64,000 bases of DNA from assembly GCA_963931925.1 (NCBI GenBank), contig OZ007579.1, forward strand, positions 48,584,771 through 48,648,770, in the 5' to 3' direction. Positions 23,109-33,134 of the stretch are shown piece after piece. Origin of the DNA: Onchidella celtica. Its lineage: Eukaryota > Mollusca > Gastropoda > Systellommatophora > Onchidiidae. The translations under genes and the position numbers were made by a program. The notes under the pieces were generated by a model, which was given only the letters and a program-made list of their open reading frames with translations, was not told where the DNA came from and ran no database searches. Positions within the stretch are counted from its first letter, which is position 1; each line of letters begins with the position of its first letter.

Positions 23109-26100
23109 CTACCGGAACTTGGTGAGGAAGTATGCCAGGTTGGCCAGTCCCAAGCAAATGAATAGGGAGGAAACCTGGCCAGTTGCTGTGTTACCATCTC
23201 CATTACCTCCACCGTTACCATTACCTGGGAAAGGATGAGAAAGAAAGTATGAGACATAATTTCTCCTCCATTCTGGATGGATAGATGGATGAATGGGCAT
23301 ATGGATTTACGAGACGACAGAGCAGAGATAGAATAAATGTGACGATTTTAAAGTCCTTCATTTCTGGTCATTGCAGTTCGTTAAAAAAGAACATTTTCTT
23401 TTTGATTAGGCTTTCTGAACTACGATAGGTAAAATGCAGAAAAGGATGTTATAATCTGTTGTAAGTGAAAGTGATCATAATGGCTTCTATTGTTTCTTCA
23501 TCTTCTATAACGTTTTACATGTATTTTACATCAAAGACAACATTATATCGAAAATGCACATTTGTTCGACTCAACCGAGTAAATGAAAGTGAATCTCTTG
23601 GTTAATGGGGATTTATATGGCTTTCTTTACGTACCTATTGTAGTGGCAGTGGTAGTAGGTGGGAGAGAAGGAGAAGGGAGGACGTTGGACCGGATTAGGT
23701 CGATGTGGGGGCATGTAGAGGAACAATAAAGAACATTCTTTTAAGTTTTAATGACTATAATGAATTATAATTGTACACATAATGGCAGAGAACAAAATTT
23801 TCTTTTTTTAATCAGGGAACCATTTGTTTTCAAGCGAAACCATTTGTATTCAAATCATCAAGCATGACATAATTTCTGTTGCATTCTGCAATTAAATATG
23901 GAGTGTAAAAAAAAAATAAAAAAATTCTTTGTTCCAATCAGACTGCTAAACCACTGGCTGGGTCTTTCTGAAATTGACATAAAGAAGTGAAATACGGTTG
24001 TGGACCAAACAGTGTCTTTAAGAGCACACCATTAGGTGCAACCGAGGACTAAACCGCGAACTGGAAAAATAATTGAAGTCTTAACTTAGCGGGGGATTTA
24101 GGCGACATGTTGCGAACAATGGACATAATGACCGATGCGTTAATTGAACAAAATTCTCAGTGCTGACTGTATCTCACCATGTCATTGTGGAGATGTTTAC
24201 TTTTCATTCTACTCTATTTTGTTAACTCCATTTTTGACACTACCATTTATTCCCCTTTCATATTTCATACTTGTCATCTGTGTGTTTATTGAACAAAACT
24301 CTCAGTGCGCACTGAATCTAGCAATGTAGTTTTGGAATTATTTTCTTTTCATTCTACATTGCTTTGTAAACATTATATTTGACACTACTATAAACCATTC
24401 ATTACCCACTCATGTAAATGAATTTCATACTAGTTACTTAAATTTTCTAAGACTTACGTTCTCTCGTCCTTTGTTTACTTATGTCTGTCATGTTCATTTT
24501 TTTGCGCCTGCCTTTCTATATATTATGTATTTATTTTCCAAGTTTCTTCCCATTCTTCTTTTGCTAGTTTCTGTTGTTTCATTGTATCTATTAATTTTTT
24601 GGGGCCCAACAGGACGGAAGGACAAATGGTTACCAGCTGAGTCCAGCATATGTAAAGCGTACGTGAAGGGAGGGCGAAGGGGCTCCGTGGGGCGCACGCA
24701 CGCTTCTGAGAATCGGTAAGGAATTAAACAATTTGGTTTTATTTATATTTTTCCCCAACAAAATAAGTTGCAGGATGACACACAAAATAAATAAATAAAT
24801 AAATATGGGTCTAGGCTGTGTTTCTAATCAAACTGTCAAATAGTTCACATGCAAATGAACTCATTCAGATTATGTGATCATTAAACAAAGAACTTGAAGC
24901 AAAACTTCTGGAACAAGGAACAACTGATCTCACAACTGGAGAAAGCTGATAATACTAATAGAGCTTGTGTTTGGTAGCCATATGGTATGCTAAACTCTCG
25001 ATGTTTTTAGAAGAGGACTGTACAGCAGAGATAGTTTCATATGTAAGCACTAGTATTGTTCATTAATAACAAAACCAAAGCAGCATTTCCTTGAGGATGG
25101 AAAATGTTTCATTATTTTCACATAGGTACAGATAATTTTCCATTATTTGCACTCAAGTACGGCCAAGTTTTCAACTTTTCCACTCTTCGCACTAAAATAT
25201 GGCTAAGTTTTCCATTATCCATGTTTGTGAATATAAAGCAAATCCTAATCTAGACATAATTGCATGTATTCCGACTAGAGAAAGATGACTAAATCTGGTT
25301 CACGTAATCTCCATAAAACACACTATTTTGTAGCCGTATGTAAACTTAAGTGTGAATACTAAAATAATTAGATTTCACCACAAGTAAGTACAAAATTTAA
25401 TAATTGTCTCATAATTTTATAGTGTATTTCTAGCTTATAAATGTATCAAATTGTACATAATACAGCGATTGAAGCTTTTCTGGATTTACGGCCGAAACTA
25501 TTGTTGGATTGACACCTATCCGCCACTAAATAACACGATTTTGTTCAGTTTCATCCTTTTTCCAGAATACTGAATTAAATATCAAACGATTAGAAACGAT
25601 TCACACACTGTGTATTCAATAAATTAATAGCAAATTACAGGTAACAAATCCACCATAGCAAAATGGTACACATTTGGTAATGAACTAGATGCAGAATCTA
25701 AATGTCAACCGATTAAACACGATCCATACTCACTAGGTCTAGTCTCTGTATCCAACGAATGGTTAAGTTAGCAAATCCACGACCATGCTGCACATCCCAC
25801 TCAGCATAATTTGTGCACAGTGTATGCCAAAGCTGTACTAAATGGAACACTCTAAAATAAGGAACTAAATACTAACCAATTAGGAACGATTCACACTCTC
25901 TGTATTCAATGAATGGCAAATTACAGGCAGCAAAATTAGTCCACCACATAATAATTATGTTCGCCGAGACAAGGCCAAGTAAGGGAACAGAGCGACTTTC
26001 ACTTTCATTATGGTCAATTCCGACACAGTAGCAATATGGCGGCCGGACGTATTATTGAACCTTAAACTTGCTCTCCGGACATGTGAAAGTGTGCGATCTA

Positions 26101-29100
26101 TACTATCATACATTTATGGTCGACGGCAGCCGGGTGTAAAGGTTAACTGTGGCTATTTTCATTTTTTTTTTTTTTTTGTTATTCCTCAAAACTGTGTGTC
26201 AAACGTTTTGCTTCTTCCTACTTGTCTTACCGCATTCGGATGGCAAGGCTTTCAGTGCTTGATTTATGGCCGTTCTGATCTGCTCATTGTCACAGTCCGC
26301 AGCCACTGACTGTAAACAGTCTCGAACAGCTCTGTCACAAGAATACACGGAAGAAATAGGTGAGTACTGTAAGCGGAATTTTTTTCTTTTTTTACTTGAA
26401 ATATACAGATAGTTGGGTTTTTTTATCGTTTTTTTCCTTTAATATTATTTTCTAATTTTTGTGTCATGTAAGCTCTACCGAAGTCTGGATAGATTGCTAT
26501 TGAATATAGCTGGCAGGTATAGATAGATAAGCTAACAAACAGATAGACACACAGAGGGACACAGAGACGGAGAGACAGACAAACAGACACACAGATAGAC
26601 AGAAACACAGACACACAGACATACACACACACCGAAAGACAGGCAGACACACACACACACCGACAGGCACACACCGATGCACAGACAGACACACACACAC
26701 CGGCGCTAAAACAGACACAACGACGCACAGAGAAACACACACAAAGACGCACCGACAGACACACAGACGCAAAGGCAGGCAGACAGGCACACAGACGCAC
26801 AGACAGGTACAGACGCACAGACAGGCAGACAGGCACACAGACTCCACAGACAGGCACACAGACGCACAGACGCACAGACAGGCACACAGACGCACAGACA
26901 GGTACATACGCACAGACAGGCAGACAGGCACACAGGCACACGGGTAGACAGGCAGACAGACACACGGGTAGACAGGCAGACAGGCACACAGGCACACGGG
27001 TAGACAGGCACACAGGCACACGGGTAGACAGGCACACAGGCACACGGGTAGACAGGCAGACAGGCACACAGGCACACGGGTAGACAGGCACACAGGCACA
27101 CGGGTAGACAGGCAGACAGGCACACAGGCACACGGGTAGACGGGCAGACAGGCACACAGGCACACGGGTAGACAGGAATAACAGGAACGCAAACACACTG
27201 GCAGACCAGCACACAGGTAGACAGGTAGGCAGACAGGTAGACAGGTGGAAGGCCACACAGGTACATAGGTAGACAGGTAGACAGGTACACAGGCACACAG
27301 ACAGATATGCACACAGGCAGACGGGCACACAGGCAGACGGGCAGAGAGGCAGACACGCACACAGGCAGACAGGCACACTGGCAGACAGAGAGAGTGAGAG
27401 ATAGAGAGATAGAGAGAGACAGATAGAGAGATAAAGATAGAGATAGAGAGTGTCAGGGGTTAATGCTATAATTGTCGTGCTGGGTCACGACTTGCAAGGA
27501 CTTGATTTTTCACGTTCTCGTTGATTATAACCAGCGTAAATTGTCCTTGAACTGTTCTCGTGAACAGTTTGTTTTTGAAACACTTTTTCTTAGAGATGGA
27601 AAGAAAGTGGGGCGAGATAGAATAAATGGATAAGTTAGGAGTGACAGTGCAATTCTCGACCCCGTGATTTTGATGAACACTTAGAAAGGAAGAGAAGAGG
27701 TGAATAAGGATAGATAGTTTAAGACGCTTAGTCGCGTTCAGAAATTCGTACATAAAATGTAGAAAGCACGAGGGTTTAAAGATTTCAGTAATTGTTTTGA
27801 CATTTTAAATTGACCTTGTCTGTTTTTAGTACAAGGCCGTGACCAACTCCCACGTAGAATATATTAATACTGCGAGATGAGCTCGCATGGATGCACCAAT
27901 CAAATCTAGGGATTTGGACGGTAGTTTGCAGGTGGCTGCACAGTATAAAAGTGTAGCCATACCTATGTCCATGACTCCATACAGAAAATTACCAATCTGT
28001 GCAGGCGTCGGCACGACTCTGCCTGAAGAATCATAAGACTGTTGATTCATGTCTAGTCCACTATAGACATTGAGATGAAGCCATATGCTTGAATGAGATA
28101 TGCCCACTGCTATTGTCTACTGTTCCCTGGTTTTCCTATACCAGGGACCAAGTGTAAGTGTTTGTCCTTTGATGATTCAACAATGAACGAGGAGCTGAAC
28201 ATAATTTATCCAGTAGGACAGGATTGCCGCATATGCTAGGAGTGCTACCCAAGAATGCAAGACAAAGAATTATATTGACTTGCAACGAGTATGAATGTTT
28301 GGCATACACATCTGTGAATTGGGATTGATTTGTCTGGATGAGGCTGGGGATTGCCAGCCCATCCTAGAGTAGATCCAATAGACTTAACTACGTCAGTTTA
28401 TATTGACGAGCTTGATCCATTATAAGCGGTAGGCACAAATAGCTGAGAGGACATCGTCGCCAGAGACATTAGTAGATTGCTTGATAGATAGTAGGCAGAC
28501 TATATCTGAGAGATATATAACTAGTACTTAAATTGTTAGTGAGTCAGAATGATCTTAATCTTATAGGAATCTAGAGGAGACTTCTAGTGACATATTATTG
28601 AATTTTCATTTGATGCTGCTGATGTTGTCTTTTAGTATGTAAGAGATCTAGACAAAATTGTTAGGAAATTTAATGTAATTAAATTTGTGGCCCTGCAGGT
28701 CTGTTTATGAAACTTATTCAGATTGTTCTTAGTGTGTGGCATGGTACGAAAGAGTAAATAATAAATACCTCTCGATTTAAAATGCAGTCATAATACCCAC
28801 TCTGTAACAGAGAGATAGATAGAAAGATAGACAGAGAGATAGACGGACATAGACATAGATGGAGAGAGAGATAGATAAAGAGATGGATAGATAGAGAATT
28901 AAATAGAGAGATTGAGAGATTCAGAGATAGTGAGATAGATAGATAGAGAGATAAATAGATAGACAGAGAGATAGACAGACAGAGAGATAGATGGACAGAG
29001 ACATAGATGGAGAGAGAGATAGATAGAGAATTAAATAGAGAGATTGAGAAATTTAGAGATAGAGGGATAGATAGATAGAGAGAAAAATAGATTCAGAGAT

Positions 29101-29157
29101 TCAGAGATCCAGAGATTCAGAGATTCAGATATTGAGAGATTGAGAGATTGAGAGATT

Positions 29158-29205
<48 letters not shown>

Positions 29206-30235
29206 TAGATAGATAGATAGATGGAGGGAGAGGGAGAGAGAGAGAGAGTCTGAAAATCTGACCTGCAGTTTTCAGATGAGGCCTGACATTTCGTCATGTC
29301 ACTGATGGTACAAGCACCTAGACTGGTCTTTACGGTGCCTGTGGATTATACAAGAGCATGGTATTATATTCCAGACGGAATAATGAAAATTATTAGACAA
29401 ACTCAATTATTTTCGGAAACGACGCATTTAGGCCTGGCTGGCACTAGCGGAGTTTGTTCGGCCAAATCACGACCTTGGGCACCAGCCAACTAGTTGGGTG
29501 TATTAAAACTCAATGTCGAGACGTCACCTTCCGAGTATTGGGCCTGTCAAAATCGGCTAGTGCATGGCGGACCGTAGGAGTTTCTGCTGTTATATATATC
29601 AGGATACACTAATACTGGGACACCCGCAGACGTCTGTGTGCTTCCAGTTTTGGACTGCAATGCCAATTACGCTCTCATCGCTGAGAACAGACAACATCAT
29701 CATTGGAATTCGATGGACTACTAACAGCAAACAAAAAAGAAACGAACAAACAAACAATACGAATACTGTGGCGTTTCTACTAACCGTGATACATGTACGT
29801 CAATCGTAAAATGAAAGCAACATTGTATGGCTTGTTTAAACTGTTCGTATTGAGGATGGCTGTTGTCTTGTAGCAGTGGTAGTAATAGTTGAAGGAGGAG
29901 GAGGAGGAAGAGAAGCTGGAGGAGGAAATAGAGAAATAAGCAGGTCAGAATAAAGAGAATATTGGTCAATGCCCTTATTAACGCTGAAGCTGTGTTGTAC
30001 ACTGTGTTCGTGTGGAATAGATCGACGATGATGCTGCAGATGAAAAAGATGATGATTATATGACAATAATGACAGCTCTGTGACAGTGACTGGGGCGGCC
30101 ATCATGATGATGTGTAGTTATGATGTTGACGTTGGTAGTGAAAGAATTGTCCATGCGAAGCAATACATAGAAGAAAAAAAAGAGCAACTAACCTGCTAGC
30201 AGGATGACACACAGAACAAGCGATACGTTGGCCAT
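23109..30235 (-). CDS. Secreted single-domain cysteine-rich protein (gene B)
   Basis: Paralogue of gene A, family not recognised. Four coding exons join in frame: 30235-30193, 29338-29263, 26331-26231 and 23224-23109 (stop), 336 nt, 111 aa. Junctions are GT-AG with phases 1, 2, 1, the same pattern as in gene A. Exon 1 encodes a signal peptide ([14 protein letters not shown]). Exons 2 and 3 encode one domain (about residues 15-73) with all six cysteines: C-x7-C, C-x6 later, C-x5-C, C-x7-C, and the last before Gly-Asn. A Gly/Asn-rich linker then leads to the tail [15 protein letters not shown], almost identical to gene A. The product is probably secreted or GPI-anchored. The large introns hold a minisatellite (26520-27440) and an antisense solo LTR (27451-28809). 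A leader exon boundary lies at 30279. Evidence is splice signals, phase and paralogy only. Confidence 0.8.
23225..26230. other. Intron 3 of gene B
   Basis: AT-rich intronic sequence. A Pro/Thr-rich patch around 23640-23710 (minus strand) has a donor-like end but no acceptor, so I do not call it an exon. The stretch 24700-26000 is unique sequence with repeated short motifs around gattcacac (25600-25900) and no supported feature. Confidence 0.5.
26520..27440. repeat. GACA/GGCACACA minisatellite
   Basis: About 900 bases built from gaca, ggcacaca and gggtagacaggca units, with the longer unit caggcacacgggtagacagg recurring many times around 26930-27170. Three frames on the minus strand remain open for over 200 codons (Cys-Leu-Pro-Val-type strings) only because the repeat lacks stops. 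It lies in intron 2 of gene B. Confidence 0.95.
27451..28809 (+). mobile_element. Solo LTR, same family as the 31.3-39.8 kb element
   Basis: The sequence from tgtcaggggttaatgc to ctctgtaaca aligns end to end with the LTRs at 31261-32662 and 38355-39756. It starts TG and ends CA and is flanked by gagag at 27446-27450 and 28810-28814, a candidate 5-bp target duplication, although it lies inside GA-rich repeat. A TATA box is at 27944-27950. It lacks the last 27 bases (after ctctgtaaca) and about 15 further bases present near the end of the full element's LTRs. It presumably arose by LTR-LTR recombination and is antisense in intron 2 of gene B. Confidence 0.9.
28810..29252. repeat. GATA/GACA/GA compound microsatellite
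   Basis: Array of GATA, GACA, GATT and GA units ending about 11 bases from the splice donor of exon 2 of gene B, on the intron side. The solo LTR inserted inside this tract. Confidence 0.95.
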
Positions 30236-30279
30236 TTTCGACAAATGATTTACCAGGTCTTGTTTCTGTTATAAGTTCC
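30236..30279 (-). other. 5' UTR segment of gene B
   Basis: On the minus strand, atttatttttatgcag is followed by ggaacttataacagaaac and the ATG at 30235. This is a good acceptor with a T-rich tract, so the leader is probably spliced. The segment resembles the leader of gene A. The first exon and promoter are not identified. Confidence 0.5.
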
Positions 30280-30323
30280 CTGCATAAAAATAAATAATTG
30301 ATGTTCGCAGTTAAGGTAGTCAT

Positions 30324-31255
30324 ATTTATTACATTTTAGTGTTGGAAATAATCATCTCGGTTGTTGCTATAGGGAGTGTAGTGTCTGATGACACTGGTGG
30401 CTGCACATTATGCCATGTACGAAAGAACGGATTATGTTATGCACATTGGCTTTATTTTAGAGCTCAAAATGACAAAGGAATTAATGCATTAAATGTAATC
30501 TCAGTGGTCACACACAGTCTTTTCCCCTTGAACTTTCACACGTGGATGACGATGGTTGATTAATTACGTTGAATAGAATTCCATTCCATTATTATTTAAC
30601 GCTCCGTTGATCGCAGGTAAAGGATTCTCTGTATGTTAAAAAGACTTCATGGATAATACAAATTTCACACAGGAAGAACAATGAATTCTTTCTTCAGACT
30701 TGTTTGTCTCAAGGCAGAATTATCACGTTACCTTGTTTTAATGGGAAGTGCCCTGAAGCTCTTTGACGATTAGGAAGAAAACGTAGAACTGGATAGGAGT
30801 GCCCCAGTCAACACTGATTTTCTCATCTTAATCGAGAGTCCCGTATATTGTATATTTTAGTTTTTTGTCTTCATTATAAATAAGTTTAAATGGTCAGTCA
30901 GTAATAGATTTCAAACCCCCTTATTATGAAAAGGATTTGAGCAGCGAGTCCAATGTCAAAACAGTGTAGGCAGCATTTTAAGATATTGTGGTACTCGCCT
31001 CCTATCCCCAATTCTTCATGGCGACAAGAGACAAATTTGATATAGAGATGGGATGTACTAAACAGGACGACATTGATGGATTGAAATATAACTCGTTTTG
31101 AAATAACGAAAAACTGTCGGATACGAATATAAAACAGCTTGTGCTTCATTAAAAATGAAAGAGACGTTCGGTTTGGATGCTAGTAAGCGTCAACAAGACG
31201 CATCATTAATGTATCATGTTTGTGCAACACGTCTGAGTTCAGGATTCAAAACATT
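30324..31255. other. Intergenic, no gene seen
   Basis: Stretch between gene B and the LTR retrotransposon. It should hold the gene B promoter and upstream leader exon, but I see no TATA box or other element I can support. Confidence 0.4.
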
Positions 31256-31260
31256 TCAGA

Positions 31261-32662
31261 TGTCAAGGTTAATACTATAATTGTCGTGCTGGGTCACGAC
31301 TTGAAAAGACTTGTTTTTTTCACGGTCTCGTTGATTATAACTAGCGTAAATGTCCTTGAACTGTTCTCGTGAACAGTTTGTTTTTGTAACACTTTTTCTT
31401 AGAGATGGAAAGAAAGTGGGGCAAGATAGAATAAATGGATAAGTTAGGAGTGACAGTGCAATTCTCGACCCCGTGATTTTGATGAACTCTTACAAGGGAA
31501 GAGAAGGGGTGAATAAGGATAGATAGTTTAAGACGCTTAGTCGCGTTCAGAAATTCGTACATAAAACGTAGAAAGCACGAGGGTTTAGAGATTTTAGTAA
31601 TGGTTTTGACATTTTAATTTGACCTTGTCTGTTTCTAGTACAAGGCCGTGACCAACTTCCATGCAGAATCTATTAATACTGCGAGCTGGGCTCGAATGGA
31701 TGCACCAATCAAATCTAGGCATTTGGACGGTAATTTGCAGCTGGCCGCACAGTATAAAAGCGTAGCCATTCCTATGTTCATGACTCCATACAGAAAATTC
31801 CATCTGTGCAGGCGTCGGCGTGATTCTGCCAGAAGAATCAGAAGACTGTTGTTTTTATGTCTATGTCCATTATAGGCATTGAGATGAAGCCATGTGCTCG
31901 ATTATGATATACCCACTGCTGTTGTCTACTGTTCCCTGATTCCTTATCAGGGACCAAGTGTAAGTGTTTGTCTGTTGATGATTCAACAATGAACGAGGAG
32001 CTGAACGGAATTTTTCCAGTAGGACAGGATTGCCGCACATGCTAGAAGTGCTACCCAAGAATGCAAGACAACGATGTATATTAACTTGCAACTAGATCTA
32101 GTATGAATGTTTGGCATACACAACTGTGAATTGGAATTGATTTGTCTGGATGAGGCTGGGGATTGCCAGCCCATCCTAGAGTAGATCTAACTTAACTACG
32201 TCAGTTTGTATTGACGAGCTTGATCCATTATAAGCGGTAGGCACAAATAGCTGAGATGACATTGTCGCCAGAGACATTAGTATATTGCTTGATAGATAGT
32301 AGGCAGACTATATCTGAGAGATAGATAATTAATACTTGAATTGTTAGTGAGTCAGAATGATCTTAATCTTATAGGAATCTGGAGGAGACTTCTAGTGACA
32401 TATTATTGAATTTTCATTTGATGCTGCTGATGTTGTCTTTTTAGTATGTAAGAGATCTAGACAAAATTGTTAGGAAAGTTAAAGTAATTAAATTTGTGGC
32501 CCTGCAGGTCTGTTCATAAAACTTATTCAGATTGTTATTAGGGTGTGGCATGGTACGAAAGAGTAATTCATAAATACCTCTCGATTTTAAAATGCAGTCA
32601 TAAAACCAATAACCCATAACACCCACTCTGTAACACTATCACCCAGTACCAGACCCGTAACA
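31261..32662 (+). repeat. 5' LTR, family 1
   Basis: 1402 bp, begins tgtcaagg and ends gtaaca. A TATA box (tataaaa) is at 31753-31759, so U3 is about 520 bp and transcription should begin about 30 bases later. Differences from the 3' LTR seen by eye are at 31272 (a versus c) and near 32598 (g versus a). Compared with the solo LTR at 27451-28809, U5 is longer at its end. Confidence 0.95.
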
Positions 32663-32767
32663 CTGGAGGGGACACCCGGGTCTGGTACTGGGTGATAGTG
32701 TTACAGAGTGGGTGTTATGGGTTATTGGTTTTATGACTGCATTTTAAAATCGAGAGGTATTTATGAA
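32567..32767. repeat. Perfect 91-bp inverted repeat around the primer-binding site
   Basis: Bases 32567-32657 (end of U5) and 32677-32767 (start of leader) are exact reverse complements over 91 positions, with a 19-base loop at 32658-32676. The loop holds the LTR terminus and most of the primer-binding site. In genomic RNA this would be a very stable hairpin. Confidence 0.95.
32664..32679 (+). promoter_or_regulatory. Primer-binding site, tRNA-Cys type
   Basis: tggaggggacacccgg begins one base after the 5' LTR. It is complementary to the 3' end of animal tRNA-Cys(GCA) as I remember it, with one mismatch. It primes minus-strand DNA synthesis. Confidence 0.75.
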
Positions 32768-33134
32768 AATTCAATAATATTTCAAATTTGTCGCCTTGAG
32801 AGAGAGATATATTTTTGATTTGTCGCATGTGAGAGAGAGAGAGATAATAAATTTTTGGTCACGTGCTAATTTCACGTCGAATATAGAGAGAATAATTTTG
32901 CAGTGGAAGTGACACTGCCTGCAATTTACAGAGAGAGATAGAACGTTCTTTTCGCGAAACAGTGCTAACGTAGGACACTGAATTAATATTGAGAGAGAGT
33001 AACTGTTATAGATAATATAATTGATACCGCGATATACCGTAACAGTAGGTAAATACTTACTAATTGTGCACACACTAGCGTGCCAGTGTTGATTCTATAC
33101 GAATCTATACGGGTAACAGATTTTAATACACATT

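Noticed and set aside
23638..23710. Pro/Thr-rich minus-strand patch ending in a GT donor, first considered an exon of gene B
   Set aside because: No AG acceptor exists upstream, and the flanking exons already join in phase without it.
26423..27378. Open frames of 218-317 codons on the minus strand rich in Cys, Leu, Pro and Val
   Set aside because: They are translations of the GACA/GGCACACA minisatellite in all three frames at once, with no start context or domain.
29836..30105. Pro/Thr-rich minus-strand frame (89 codons) just downstream of the gene B signal exon
   Set aside because: Exons 1 and 2 join correctly in phase 1 without it, and gene A has no equivalent. Alternative use cannot be excluded.
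31341..32174. Short open frames repeated at 31341-32174 and 38435-39268
   Set aside because: They are identical only because they lie in the two LTRs. They show no domain or conservation beyond the LTR itself.
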